From the NCBI RefSeq assembly GCF_002269385.1, contig NZ_CP022957.1, positions 2,041,001 through 2,105,000 on the forward strand: a stretch of 64,000 bases of DNA. Direction: 5' to 3'. Below, one piece after another: positions 47,073 to 56,020 of the stretch. This DNA comes from Maribacter cobaltidurans (GTDB lineage: Bacteria; Bacteroidota; Bacteroidia; Flavobacteriales; Flavobacteriaceae). A program made the translations under genes and the position numbers. Under the pieces are notes generated by a model. The model saw only the letters and a list, made by a program, of their open reading frames with translations, was not told the origin of the DNA and did not search any database. Within the stretch, counting starts at the first letter, position 1, and every line of letters begins with the position of its first letter.

Positions 47073-47190
47073 GTTTTAGAAAAAGAGGAGAAACCATTTA
47101 TACATGAATTATTCCCACATACACAGCGGCACTGGAATTTTTTGGAGAGAGATTGTATATTGATTCCAGTAAGGACAAAATATACGAGAC

Positions 47191-47349
47191 ATGAAAAAGC
47201 TTAGAAAAGATGTTCATGGAATATTTCGGTTCCTATGTATGCTTTTCGTACTTGTGTATGCTTTTCGTACTTGGAATCCAAAATTTGTTGGAAGGCAGTT
47301 GGAAGGTTCCAGAATCCAATCAAAAGGCGGGCTAAGGGAATTCCCCTAG
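47191..47349 (+). pseudogene. Short degenerate ORF with a 19-bp tandem duplication
   Basis: A 52-codon frame starts MKKLRKDVHGIFRFLCMLFV, with the look of a signal peptide, and continues with no recognisable domain before ending inside the terminator at 47347. A 19-bp unit (TGTATGCTTTTCGTACTTG) occurs twice in tandem at 47236-47254 and 47255-47273 and shifts the frame. Removing one copy gives LGIQNLLEGSWKVPESNQKAG and a stop at about 47335; the WKVPES part resembles the mature start of flavobacterial c-type cytochromes. A remnant of an exported protein is possible; a real small gene is not excluded. Confidence 0.3.
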
Positions 47350-47356
47350 CCCGCCC
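47322..47356 (-). terminator. Terminator of the aldehyde dehydrogenase gene
   Basis: On the minus strand GGCGGGCTA-GGGG...CCC-TAGCCCGCC closes into a strong stem followed by TTTTGATT. It lies 22 bp after the stop of the dehydrogenase gene. Confidence 0.8.
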
Positions 47357-47377
47357 TCTATGTGAATTAATTTCAAG

Positions 47378-48931
47378 TTACAAGTCGAATTTGATGCCTT
47401 GGGCAAGTGGAAGTTCCGTAGTATAGTTTATGGTATTGGTCTGTCTTCTCATGTAGACCTTCCAAGCATCGGAACCGCTTTCACGCCCCCCACCGGTTTC
47501 TTTTTCACCACCAAAGGCCCCTCCAATTTCAGCACCAGAGGTTCCAATGTTGACATTGGCAATACCACAGTCGCTTCCCGCAATAGATAGAAATTTTTCC
47601 GCTTCGCGCAAATTATTCGTCATAATAGCGGATGAAAGTCCTTGAACCACACCATTCTGTATTTCTATGGCATTTTCTACATCCCCTGAATACTTTAACA
47701 AGTAAAGTACGGGAGCAAAGGTTTCATGTTGAACAATTTCAAACTCGTTCTTGGCCTCCGCAATGGCCGGCTTTACATAACAGCCACTTTCGTAGCCCTC
47801 TCCTTCTAGGACACCACCCTCAACAATAAGGTTGCCACCTTCTTCAACAACCTTTTGTAGGGCTTGTTTGTAAAGTGAGACTGCCTCAGTATCAATTAAA
47901 GGGCCAACATGATTTTTTTCATCCAAAGGATTGCCTATTCTTAATTGGTTGTATGCGGATACAAGTGCTTCCTTAACCTTGTCATAAATGGATTCATGGA
48001 TAATCAACCTCCTAGTGGAAGTACATCTTTGCCCTGCAGTACCTACCGCCCCAAAAACGGCCCCAATGACGGTCATTTTTATATCTGCATCCGGAGTAAC
48101 GATAATGGCATTGTTGCCGCCCAATTCCAATAAAGATTTCCCGAGTCGGGAAGCTACGGCCTGCGCGACAATTTTACCCATTCTTATGGAGCCTGTTGCG
48201 GATACCAAGGGAATTCTTGAATCATTGGTCATCATTTCGCCAACTTTATAATCACCATTGATCAAACACGAAATCCCTTCTGGCAAATCATTTTCCTTGA
48301 AAACGGCCGCTGCAATATTCTGGCAGGCGATACCGCACAAAGGTGTTTTTTCCGACGGCTTCCATACACAGACATCTCCGCATACCCAGGCCAAGGCCGT
48401 ATTCCAGGCCCAGACGGCCACGGGAAAGTTAAAGGCAGAAATTATTCCCACAACTCCCAAGGAATGATATTGTTCGTACATTCTATGTCCGGGACGTTCG
48501 GAATGCATAGTGAGACCATGCAATTGTCTTGATAGGCCAACTGCAAAATCGCAAATGTCTATCATTTCCTGAACTTCGCCCAACCCTTCCTGATAGCTCT
48601 TGCCCATTTCATAGGAAACAAGTTTTCCCAGAGGCTCTTTTAAATCTCTAAGCTTATTTCCAAATTGACGTACAATTTCACCACGTTGGGGGGCCGGTAT
48701 TTTTCTCCAAATTTTAAAGGCTTCCGTTGCCTTTTCCATTACCTTTTCGTAATCCGCCTTACTGGTGGATTTTACCTTGCTGATCAAAGAACCATTGACC
48801 GGGGAATAGGATTCTATAATATCCCCCGAAGCAAAATTTTCTGACCCTGTAGAAGAGCCATTGTTAATATCCTGTATCCCTAGGGCCGATAAAGCCTCTT
48901 TAATCCCAAAAGGTTTTTCAATATCTGACAT
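47378..48931 (-). CDS. Aldehyde dehydrogenase, ALDH7/AASADH-type
   Basis: A 517-aa NAD(P)-dependent enzyme. The sequence SERPGHRMYEQYHSLGVVG followed by ISAFNFPVAVWAWN is characteristic of ALDH7 (alpha-aminoadipic semialdehyde, or L-piperidine-6-carboxylate, dehydrogenase of lysine breakdown). Catalytic Cys lies in GAVGTAGQRCTSTRRL (Cys of QRCTS) and Glu in SLLELGGNNA. Its gene follows DUF1304 and 3-hydroxyanthranilate dioxygenase genes on the same strand, so a role as aminomuconate-semialdehyde dehydrogenase is possible from context, yet the sequence signature favours AASADH. Confidence 0.85.
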   Translation of the reverse strand: MSDIEKPFGIKEALSALGIQDINNGSSTGSENFASGDIIESYSPVNGSLISKVKSTSKADYEKVMEKATEAFKIWRKIPAPQRGEIVRQFGNKLRDLKEPLGKLVSYEMGKSYQEGLGEVQEMIDICDFAVGLSRQLHGLTMHSERPGHRMYEQYHSLGVVGIISAFNFPVAVWAWNTALAWVCGDVCVWKPSEKTPLCGIACQNIAAAVFKENDLPEGISCLINGDYKVGEMMTNDSRIPLVSATGSIRMGKIVAQAVASRLGKSLLELGGNNAIIVTPDADIKMTVIGAVFGAVGTAGQRCTSTRRLIIHESIYDKVKEALVSAYNQLRIGNPLDEKNHVGPLIDTEAVSLYKQALQKVVEEGGNLIVEGGVLEGEGYESGCYVKPAIAEAKNEFEIVQHETFAPVLYLLKYSGDVENAIEIQNGVVQGLSSAIMTNNLREAEKFLSIAGSDCGIANVNIGTSGAEIGGAFGGEKETGGGRESGSDAWKVYMRRQTNTINYTTELPLAQGIKFDL

Positions 48932-48992
48932 TTGTAACTTTTTTATCCTCTAATGTTATATTTAAACAAAAATACAAAGAATAGTTTGCTCT

Positions 48993-49367
48993 TTACAAAC
49001 CAAATTTAACAGCAGACCACAAGATTATTCCTAATATTGCCGGTAGTCCCTGAACATAGAATATTTTTTTGGAAACGGACACGGCTCCATAGATTCCAGC
49101 TACAAGAACACAGGCCAAAAAGAACAAGGCTACATTTATAGACCATTCATTGGAAGAAATGATCAAGGACCAAAATAAACCTGCCGCCAAAAAACCATTG
49201 TACAATCCTTGATTGGCTGCCATACTTTTGGTGGGTTCAAATAGTTCATCAGGAAAATTTCGGAATACCTTTTTAGCCTTGCTGGTCCAAGCAAACATTT
49301 CCAACCATAAAAAGTAACAATGCATTGATGCAACCAAAACCGTAACTACTTTAGCCAGGATTAACAT
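48993..49367 (-). CDS. DUF1304 membrane protein
   Basis: A 124-aa protein with four hydrophobic segments. The family pattern HCYFLWLEMFAWT near residues 17-29 and NQGLYNGFLAAGL near 53-65 fits DUF1304. No biochemical function is established. The start overlaps the stop of the dioxygenase gene by one base (TAATG), so translation is probably coupled. Confidence 0.85.
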   Translation of the reverse strand: MLILAKVVTVLVASMHCYFLWLEMFAWTSKAKKVFRNFPDELFEPTKSMAANQGLYNGFLAAGLFWSLIISSNEWSINVALFFLACVLVAGIYGAVSVSKKIFYVQGLPAILGIILWSAVKFGL

Positions 49368-49909
49368 TACTCTTCCTTTGCGATGAAACGTTCGTCAACG
49401 GGCATAACCGTACCACATTTGTCACAGGTTCTTAGTTCCTCTGAGCTATAAAAATGTTTAAAGTGGGCAAAAAAGTCCTTTTCTATATCGTTCAAGGTAA
49501 AGTATGCCTCGTAAAGTTTATGGTTACAGTTATCGCAAAACCAAAGAAGTCCGTCATCTACATTCATGTCCGCCCTCTTACGCTCAATGACCAGACCAAT
49601 GGAGTGCTCATGCCTAACGGGGGAATGGGGCACTTTTGCTGGATGAAGGTACATATCGCCCGGCCCCAATTTCATGGTCTTTTTTTGTCCATCTTCCTGA
49701 ATGTGAACCTCAATATTACCCTCCAACTGATAAAAAAGTTCTTCTGTTTCGTTATAATGATAATCTTTTCTAGCATTTGGTCCTGCCACAACCATGACAA
49801 TGTAATCCCCGGCATCTTTATAAAGGTTTTTATTGCCAACAGGTGGCTTTAGGGTATCTCTATTTTCTTCTACCCACTTAGTTAGATTGAAAGGGGGTTT
49901 TATAGCCAT
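49367..49909 (-). CDS. haaO: 3-hydroxyanthranilate 3,4-dioxygenase
   Basis: A 180-aa cupin that opens the ring of 3-hydroxyanthranilate in tryptophan (kynurenine) catabolism or NAD synthesis. Iron ligands are in DYHYNETEELFYQLEG and KVPHSPVRH, and a second, rubredoxin-like Cys4 site closes the chain (FCDNCNHKL ... TCDKCGTVMP), typical of bacterial HAO. The ATG at 49909 (MAIKPPFNLTKW) gives the usual N-terminus; the longer frame to 49942 has no support. No other kynurenine-pathway genes are in the window. Confidence 0.93.
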   Translation of the reverse strand: MAIKPPFNLTKWVEENRDTLKPPVGNKNLYKDAGDYIVMVVAGPNARKDYHYNETEELFYQLEGNIEVHIQEDGQKKTMKLGPGDMYLHPAKVPHSPVRHEHSIGLVIERKRADMNVDDGLLWFCDNCNHKLYEAYFTLNDIEKDFFAHFKHFYSSEELRTCDKCGTVMPVDERFIAKEE

Positions 49910-50014
49910 TTTAATTGTTTTCTTAAAGGTAAAAAAACTCATCTACTAATTATGGATTTGCATAAAAAAACTCTTGCAATTGCAAGGGTACGTAATTTGT
50001 AAAATACTAATATT

Positions 50015-50509
50015 TTAACGGATAAAAATCTGTGTAAAATAAAGATCGCCTTTAGAATTTGCTTTAACGTTTAGTGCGGAGTGGGTAAAGTCGCCCTCCA
50101 GATTGATTCTGTGCTTTTGGCTACCCAACCATGCAGTAAAGGCCTCCTCAGGAGAATTATAGTCTTTGGCAACATTCTCCGATACCTCGGTGGCTCCTGT
50201 TTTATTGGAAATATTTTCTGCGCGCGTATCAAAATGAGTATGGCTTATTTGCCCCATAGATATCATATAATCATTATGTTCACTAGCCTGTTGATAACTC
50301 GTTATTTCAAATTGAAGTTCATTTAGTCCAATTGACAATCTATGTTCATTAACTAGATCGAATAATTCATTTTCGAATTCAGTCTGAATATTCTGGGACG
50401 CTGAAAGGCTCAAATTATTTTGTTCGCCAATTTCAAAATATTCAGTTTTAGTACAGGATTGAAACAAAACTAAAGCTAGGAATACTCCTAATATGTCATG
50501 CTTTTTCAT
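50015..50509 (-). CDS. CAP-domain (SCP/PR1-like) lipoprotein, copy A
   Basis: A 164-aa protein with a lipobox near residues 15-19 (VLFQSC) after a signal peptide. The CAP fold is visible in LFDLVNEHRLSIGLNELQF, QQASEHNDYMISMGQISHTH, SENVAKDYNS, AFTAWLGSQKHRINLEG and ALNVKANSKGDLYFTQIF. The conserved His/Glu cluster (His of SEHND, Glu of SENVA, His of KHRIN) is kept. Bacterial CAP proteins are surface-associated with unknown targets. A close paralogue lies 204 bp upstream. Confidence 0.85.
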   Translation of the reverse strand: MKKHDILGVFLALVLFQSCTKTEYFEIGEQNNLSLSASQNIQTEFENELFDLVNEHRLSIGLNELQFEITSYQQASEHNDYMISMGQISHTHFDTRAENISNKTGATEVSENVAKDYNSPEEAFTAWLGSQKHRINLEGDFTHSALNVKANSKGDLYFTQIFIR

Positions 50510-50713
50510 TCGGGGGAATGTTAAGAATTTAAAGCAAAAATAAAGGAGAGGTAAGGTTAGATCAGAATAATTTCTTCAATACGGCCTTAAAATACGTTGA
50601 TTAGACAAACGCCAATAAATAAGGGATTATCGACGAACTACATATTCATTTTACCGACTTTTTAGTGCCGTTCCCAGTAAGTCAATTGTGAATACGGGCA
50701 TTGAAAGCTATAC

Positions 50714-51193
50714 CTATTCCTGATAGAAAAGCTGTGTATAGTAAAAGTCACCTTGAGCATTCTTTTTAACGCTAACCGCTGTATGGGTAAATTCGCCCTC
50801 CATGGTCTTTTTATGGTTGGTGCTTTTATACCATCCCTCAAAGGCTTCCATGGCCGTATCATATTCCTTGGCTACATTTTCCGCTACCATTTTGACGGAT
50901 ATTTCAGAATTTATACTGGATGCCCTTGCGCTAAAGTTGTCATGACTTAAACCTCCTTTGGCTATCATGTAGTCCGTATGCTTGTTCGCATACTTGTATG
51001 CGATTTCACTGAACTCAAGTTTGTTTAGGCCCAATGAAACCCTATAATCATTTACTACGTTCAATACTTCCTGTTCCAGAATTATATTGTTCTGTGCCTC
51101 CATAATAATTGTCTCGTTCTGCAAAGGTTCCGTCGTACACGAAAAAAGCAAAACAAACAACACTGGGATAGCATAAAGCAATCTCATTTTCAT
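50714..51193 (-). CDS. CAP-domain lipoprotein, copy B
   Basis: A 159-aa paralogue of the upstream-transcribed CAP protein. The lipobox is VLLFSC (about 14-19). The same landmarks appear: VVNDYRVSLGLNKLEFSE, NKHTDYMIAKGGLSHDNF, AENVAKEYDT, AFEGWYKSTNHKKTMEG and VSVKKNAQGDFYYTQLF. Similarity is moderate, so this is an old duplication. Both may be surface lipoproteins; the ligand is unknown. Confidence 0.85.
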   Translation of the reverse strand: MKMRLLYAIPVLFVLLFSCTTEPLQNETIIMEAQNNIILEQEVLNVVNDYRVSLGLNKLEFSEIAYKYANKHTDYMIAKGGLSHDNFSARASSINSEISVKMVAENVAKEYDTAMEAFEGWYKSTNHKKTMEGEFTHTAVSVKKNAQGDFYYTQLFYQE

Positions 51194-51410
51194 ATAGTGT
51201 TCTATTTGAAAGCAGGCTGTTCAGCTATAGCTATGTAGGAAAGATAAGATTGGGTGTTGTTCTCGTGTTGATCGGGGAAATCAACAATGTAATATTAAAG
51301 AAAATAGATGTTGGGTACGGTAAAACTTCTATATTTTTCGACCAACTGCTCGGATTTGGCGAACAAGTGTTTTTAATCGGGGGATTGTTGTTTTTGGTCG
51401 GGATCAGGTG

Positions 51411-51905
51411 CTATTCGGTCATACTACCTTTAAGCACATTGTTAAATATGAAGGCACCAATATCTATCAAAGGGGCGTAGAGAACGGAATTTGCCTTCAT
51501 CTCCTGGCTAGGGAAAACAAAATTAGTGTTCAAGCGGTCCAAGAACACCAAAAGCGCCCCAAGAATTACGGCCACCTTCAAAATACCAAAGATGGCTCCG
51601 GCAAGTTTGTTTAAAATGCCCAACATGGCAAAATCAATAATCTTTGTCAATATTTTACCCAAAATATGAACTGCCAAAACAATAAGGATGAACGTTATGG
51701 TCAGGGCGGCTATATTGATGATTTTTTCGTCCCAATCCATCCTTTCAGAAAGATAATCGCCAGCGATATAAGAAAAGTGAATCGCCCCATAAATTCCGGC
51801 AATTAAGGCTATAATGGATGCAATCTCAATTAAAAGACCATTGGTGAGACCTTTCCAAAGGCCCCAGAGTAGAAGCAATCCCAATACAATGTCCAAAAAA
51901 TTCAT
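51411..51905 (-). CDS. CvpA-family membrane protein
   Basis: A 164-aa protein with four hydrophobic segments: about 1-20, 27-48, 65-85 and 105-125 (LAGAIFGILKVAVILGALLVFL). The N-terminus MNFLDIVLGLLLLWGLWKGLTNGL and the ASIIALIAGIYGAIHF segment are characteristic of CvpA, named from colicin V production but widely involved in envelope or biofilm functions. Exact role unknown here. Confidence 0.85.
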   Translation of the reverse strand: MNFLDIVLGLLLLWGLWKGLTNGLLIEIASIIALIAGIYGAIHFSYIAGDYLSERMDWDEKIINIAALTITFILIVLAVHILGKILTKIIDFAMLGILNKLAGAIFGILKVAVILGALLVFLDRLNTNFVFPSQEMKANSVLYAPLIDIGAFIFNNVLKGSMTE

Positions 51906-51973
51906 TACCCTGGTTTCAACAAATATAATGCTTTAGATTAGTACCTTTATAATCTTAAAATTGAAACTGCTTT

Positions 51974-52330
51974 ATGGCAAGGGATATACAATTGAAGGAA
52001 CGATGGGATATATTGGTAAGTAAACTATCCAATAGATTTGCGGATGGTGACGTTCTGGAATTGGACGCCATTATTTATTTGGTAGGAATACAGGAACTTG
52101 GCCAATATCACAGGAAATATAAGAAAGATGACAAATTGGATTTGATGCACATAGCCATTTGCAGATTATTGGAACCTTATGGCTATTATGAATTCGATTT
52201 TTTTGATGAAGAGGGTTGGCCACATTATAAAATCAAGGAAAATCTTCCACCCTTAAAGGCAGGCGAGCAGGCCGTTTTAATGAAAGAGGCCATTGTAGAT
52301 TATTTTTTAGAAAAGGAGTTTATCGACTAG
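51974..52330 (+). CDS. Conserved flavobacterial protein of unknown function
   Basis: A 118-aa soluble protein with no signal peptide. It is largely helical (IQLKERWDILVSKLSNRF, VLELDAIIYLVGIQEL) with an acidic/aromatic part (GYYEFDFFDEEGWPHY) and a C-terminal helix (MKEAIVDYFLEKEF). No motif is recognised. It abuts the monooxygenase gene directly (stop at 52330, start at 52331), so they are one operon. Confidence 0.65.
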   Translation: MARDIQLKERWDILVSKLSNRFADGDVLELDAIIYLVGIQELGQYHRKYKKDDKLDLMHIAICRLLEPYGYYEFDFFDEEGWPHYKIKENLPPLKAGEQAVLMKEAIVDYFLEKEFID

Positions 52331-52636
52331 ATGAAAACCAAACCCTATTATGCCGTAATCTTCACTTCCGTTCGTACGGATGGTGATAAAGGTTATTCGA
52401 AAATGGCAGAGGCCATGGATGAATTGGCCAAAACCCAATCCGGTTATCTAGGTATTGAAAGTGCTAGGGAAGATATTGGAATAACGGTAAGTTATTGGGA
52501 AAGTTTGGAGGCCATTGCCCATTGGAAAAGCAATTCCGAACATATGTTGGCGCAGTCTAAAGGAATTAGTGACTGGTATAAAAACTACAAGGTTAGAATT
52601 TGCAAGGTAGAACGGGAGTATTCCTGGGAAAAGTAA
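52331..52636 (+). CDS. Antibiotic-biosynthesis-monooxygenase (ABM) domain protein
   Basis: A 101-aa dimeric alpha/beta-barrel (ABM/YgiN-type). Typical features are YYAVIFTSVRTDGDKGYSKMAEAM at the start, ESAREDIGITVSYWESLEAIAHW in the middle, with the Trp-His pair of the family, and a C-terminal VRICKVEREYSW. Homologues monooxygenate small aromatic substrates or bind haem; the ABM name does not prove either here. It is 106 bp before glpK. Confidence 0.8.
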   Translation: MKTKPYYAVIFTSVRTDGDKGYSKMAEAMDELAKTQSGYLGIESAREDIGITVSYWESLEAIAHWKSNSEHMLAQSKGISDWYKNYKVRICKVEREYSWEK

Positions 52637-52692
52637 AATCACTTACAAATTAGGGAAGTCACCATTTCCTTTGAAAACTAATTAAATCCTAT

Positions 52693-52700
52693 TATCTTTC
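52693..52700 (+). promoter_or_regulatory. Possible -7 box of glpK
   Basis: TATCTTTC, one mismatch from TAnnTTTG, lies 43 bp before the preferred glpK start. No -33 element was seen. Weak evidence. Confidence 0.25.
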
Positions 52701-52742
52701 TAAGAAATGCAGTTTAGGCTGTATTTAAATTCAAAAGATTTT

Positions 52743-54227
52743 ATGGGAGCATATATCATATCGTTAGATCAGGGAACGACAAGTTCGCGTGCATTGCTAG
52801 TGGATGAGGAAGGGAGAATTCAAGGGATGGCGCAAAAGGAGTTCAAACAGATTTTTCCCAAGTCGGGTTGGGTAGAGCACGATGCCATTGAAATTCTTGA
52901 AACACAAATGGGTGTTTTAAAAGAATTAATATCGGGGAATAATGTCGATTTAAAAGATGTAAAAGGAATAGGCATAACCAACCAACGTGAAACCGCCGTG
53001 GTATGGGACAAAAACACGGGTAAACCCGTGTACAATGCCATAGTGTGGCAGGACAAACGTACAGCAAACATTTGTGAACATCTTAAAAAGGAAGGTCTTA
53101 CCGAGCATGTACGAAAAACTACAGGCTTGGTCATCGATTCTTATTTTTCCGGAACCAAGGTCCAATGGATTTTGAACCACGTGGAAGGTGCTAGGGAGAA
53201 AGCCGATAAGGGCGAATTGCTATTTGGAACTATAGATACTTGGTTGGTATGGAATATGACCACGACCAAAAACCATTTAACGGACTATACCAACGCATCA
53301 AGAACCCTCCTGTATGATATTGTAAATTTAAAATGGGACGATAGGCTATTAAGTGCCATGAATATTCCAAAGAGCATGTTACCCGAAGTAAAACCCTCGG
53401 CATTTCATTTTGGGGATTTTGAAATCGACGGAGTTAAAATTCCCATAGCGGGGATTGCCGGGGACCAACAGGCAGCCTTGTTCGGACAGGGATGTTTTAA
53501 AAAGGGAACCGCGAAAAACACCTATGGTACTGGCTGTTTTATGCTAATGAACACTGGCGAAGAACCCCAATTTTCAAAGAATGGGTTATTGACCACTATT
53601 GCCTATGGCTTGGATGGCAAGGTCAATTATGCTCTTGAAGGAAGTATTTTCATCGCGGGAGCGGCCATACAGTGGCTACGCGATGGTCTGCAACTTATAA
53701 AAGATGCCAAAGAAACCGAGGCCCTTGCGGATTCGGTAGAGGGAGAAAGTTCCGTATACGTTGTGCCAGCCTTTGCAGGGCTGGGCGCACCTTATTGGGA
53801 TATGTACGCCAGAGGAGCCATTTTTGGGTTGACCAGGGATACGGGCAAGGCCCACTTGGCCAAAGCGACCTTGGAGTCACTTTCCTATCAGACAAAGGAT
53901 ATCCTAAAGGCCATGGAGGATGATTCCGGATTACAGTTAAAAAACCTAAGGGTAGATGGCGGTGCTTGTGCAAACAATCACCTTATGCAGTTTCAGGCCG
54001 ATATCTTGGATAGCGAAGTGCATAGGCCCGAAGTGATAGAGTCCACAGCCATGGGAGCGGCATTTCTGGCAGGTATTCAAGTGGGGCTTTGGACACAAGC
54101 GGATATTGATGAGAACCGACCCATGAACAGAATCTTCAAACCAAAATTTGATCGGGCGAAAAGAAGACGATTATATGCCCAATGGAAAAAGGCCGTGGAA
54201 CGATCTAAAGCTTGGGAAGAGGAATAA
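52743..54227 (+). CDS. glpK: Glycerol kinase
   Basis: Phosphorylates glycerol to sn-glycerol 3-phosphate. The 494-aa FGGY protein starts [19 protein letters not shown] with the ATP-binding DQGTTSSR site, and continues with [19 protein letters not shown], the glycerol-binding Asp/Glu region and the C-terminal [20 protein letters not shown] signature. An upstream in-frame ATG at 52707 adds twelve residues with no family counterpart. The gene leads an operon with glpD; no glycerol facilitator gene (glpF) lies between or beside them. Confidence 0.95.
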   Translation: MGAYIISLDQGTTSSRALLVDEEGRIQGMAQKEFKQIFPKSGWVEHDAIEILETQMGVLKELISGNNVDLKDVKGIGITNQRETAVVWDKNTGKPVYNAIVWQDKRTANICEHLKKEGLTEHVRKTTGLVIDSYFSGTKVQWILNHVEGAREKADKGELLFGTIDTWLVWNMTTTKNHLTDYTNASRTLLYDIVNLKWDDRLLSAMNIPKSMLPEVKPSAFHFGDFEIDGVKIPIAGIAGDQQAALFGQGCFKKGTAKNTYGTGCFMLMNTGEEPQFSKNGLLTTIAYGLDGKVNYALEGSIFIAGAAIQWLRDGLQLIKDAKETEALADSVEGESSVYVVPAFAGLGAPYWDMYARGAIFGLTRDTGKAHLAKATLESLSYQTKDILKAMEDDSGLQLKNLRVDGGACANNHLMQFQADILDSEVHRPEVIESTAMGAAFLAGIQVGLWTQADIDENRPMNRIFKPKFDRAKRRRLYAQWKKAVERSKAWEEE

Positions 54228-54310
54228 GCCTGTTATTTTATCATTAAATTAAGAAGTATGGCGGTTCATACGGGTGCCTTACATCTTATCTTTATGGAAG
54301 AAAGAAAATT

Positions 54311-55978
54311 ATGCAGCATATAGAGTTTTCCAATTTAAACCGCGAGAAATATATTGAACGATTAAAAACCGAATCTTTTGATTTGGTGATTATCGGCGGA
54401 GGGATTACTGGGGGAGGTATAGCCTTGGATGCAGCGTCCAGGGGCTTGAAAGTAGCTTTGCTGGAAAAAAACGATTTTGCATCCGGCACCAGTAGCAAGT
54501 CCACTAAATTGATACACGGGGGCTTACGCTATTTAAAACAATTCGATTTTTGGCTGGTTAAGGAAGTGGGTACAGAACGTTCCATCGTACATAAATTGGC
54601 TCCTCACTTGGTGCTTCCAGAGAAAATGTTGTTGCCATTGATTGAAAACGGTTCTTATGGGAAATGGCTGACCTCCATCGGACTAAAGGTATATGATATT
54701 TTGGCCCAGGTTTCAGGTGATGATAAACGGCAAATGTTGGAGAAGAAGGAAGCCTTAAAATTGGAACCCCTTTTGCCCAAAAAGATATTGAACGGGGCGG
54801 GTTATTATGCCGAATATAGAACGGACGATGCTAGGCTCACCATTGAAAATATAAAGACAAGCTTACTTTTCGGCGCACAGGCCTTGAACTACGCCGTGGT
54901 AACCGATTTTTTGTATAAAAATGAAAAGGTTTCGGGTGTAAAAGTACGGGATGAGGTTACCGGGACGGATTTCGAAATCAAGTCCAAATATGTCATTAGC
55001 GCTGCGGGACCTTGGGTTGACGACCTTAGGGTGCTCAACAATTCCAAAAAGGGTAAGCAACTGCATCTGACCAAAGGGGTACATTTGGTTTTTCCATATG
55101 AAAAGCTTCCTGTAAAACAATCTGTTTATTTTGATATTCCCGATGGCCGAATGATGTTCGCCATTCCAAGGGGGAAGATAACTTATGTAGGTACTACGGA
55201 TACCAATTATAACGACAACAAGGACAAGGTCCGTACGGATATTGCCGATGCCATCTATCTTATTTCCGCGGTGAACAATATGTTCCCGGATATCAATCTG
55301 GAACTGGATGATATTGTTTCTTCTTGGGCAGGTCTACGACCCTTGATTCATGAAGAAGGAAAATCGGCCTCCGAACTTTCCAGAAAGGATGAAATTTTTG
55401 TTTCCGACACCGGTTTGATCAGTATAGCGGGTGGAAAGCTTACGGGTTATCGGAAAATGGCAGAACGGGTCGTGGACCGTGTAGTGGAAAAACTGAAGCT
55501 GGAACACGAAACGGAGACCAAGAAATGCTATACGGACAAGATTTCGCTCTGCGGAAACGATAATTTCAAGAAATTCAAACACGTAAAAAAATACATTGAC
55601 AAGGTTTACGAACGCATCAAGCCCGATGGTTTTTCAAAACACGATGCTTGGTTTTTGGTTACGAATTATGGGGAACAGACAGAAGCAATCTTAGAACTGT
55701 ATGAAAAAAGAACCGAAACGGACAATGCTACCAAACTTGTTTTGGCGGAGTTGGAGTACGGGTGCTACAACGAAATGGTGCTGAATCCCATGGATTTCTT
55801 TATTAGAAGAACGGGCAGGCTTTATTTTGATATTGAAAGTATTACCCAGTATATGGATTCGGTCCTAAAGGAATTCAAAAAGATTTTCAAAGCGGATGAT
55901 GCTCAGCTAAAAGCTTGGCAGAAAACATTGGAAAATGAAATCAAGGAACATTCAGATTTTTCTTTGAATAGGGCTTGA
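54311..55978 (+). CDS. glpD: Aerobic glycerol-3-phosphate dehydrogenase
   Basis: A 555-aa FAD-dependent membrane-associated dehydrogenase that oxidises glycerol 3-phosphate to dihydroxyacetone phosphate with electron transfer to quinone. The FAD site is LVIIGGGITGGGIALDAASRG near 26-46, and the substrate region contains GGLRYLKQFDFW. A C-terminal DAO_C domain closes the chain (HDAWFLVTNYGEQTEAILEL). It follows glpK by 83 bp on the same strand. Confidence 0.94.
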   Translation: MQHIEFSNLNREKYIERLKTESFDLVIIGGGITGGGIALDAASRGLKVALLEKNDFASGTSSKSTKLIHGGLRYLKQFDFWLVKEVGTERSIVHKLAPHLVLPEKMLLPLIENGSYGKWLTSIGLKVYDILAQVSGDDKRQMLEKKEALKLEPLLPKKILNGAGYYAEYRTDDARLTIENIKTSLLFGAQALNYAVVTDFLYKNEKVSGVKVRDEVTGTDFEIKSKYVISAAGPWVDDLRVLNNSKKGKQLHLTKGVHLVFPYEKLPVKQSVYFDIPDGRMMFAIPRGKITYVGTTDTNYNDNKDKVRTDIADAIYLISAVNNMFPDINLELDDIVSSWAGLRPLIHEEGKSASELSRKDEIFVSDTGLISIAGGKLTGYRKMAERVVDRVVEKLKLEHETETKKCYTDKISLCGNDNFKKFKHVKKYIDKVYERIKPDGFSKHDAWFLVTNYGEQTEAILELYEKRTETDNATKLVLAELEYGCYNEMVLNPMDFFIRRTGRLYFDIESITQYMDSVLKEFKKIFKADDAQLKAWQKTLENEIKEHSDFSLNRA

Positions 55979-56020
55979 TTTTGTATAAAGTTTTTTTGGC
56001 AAACCATTAAAGAATACTTA

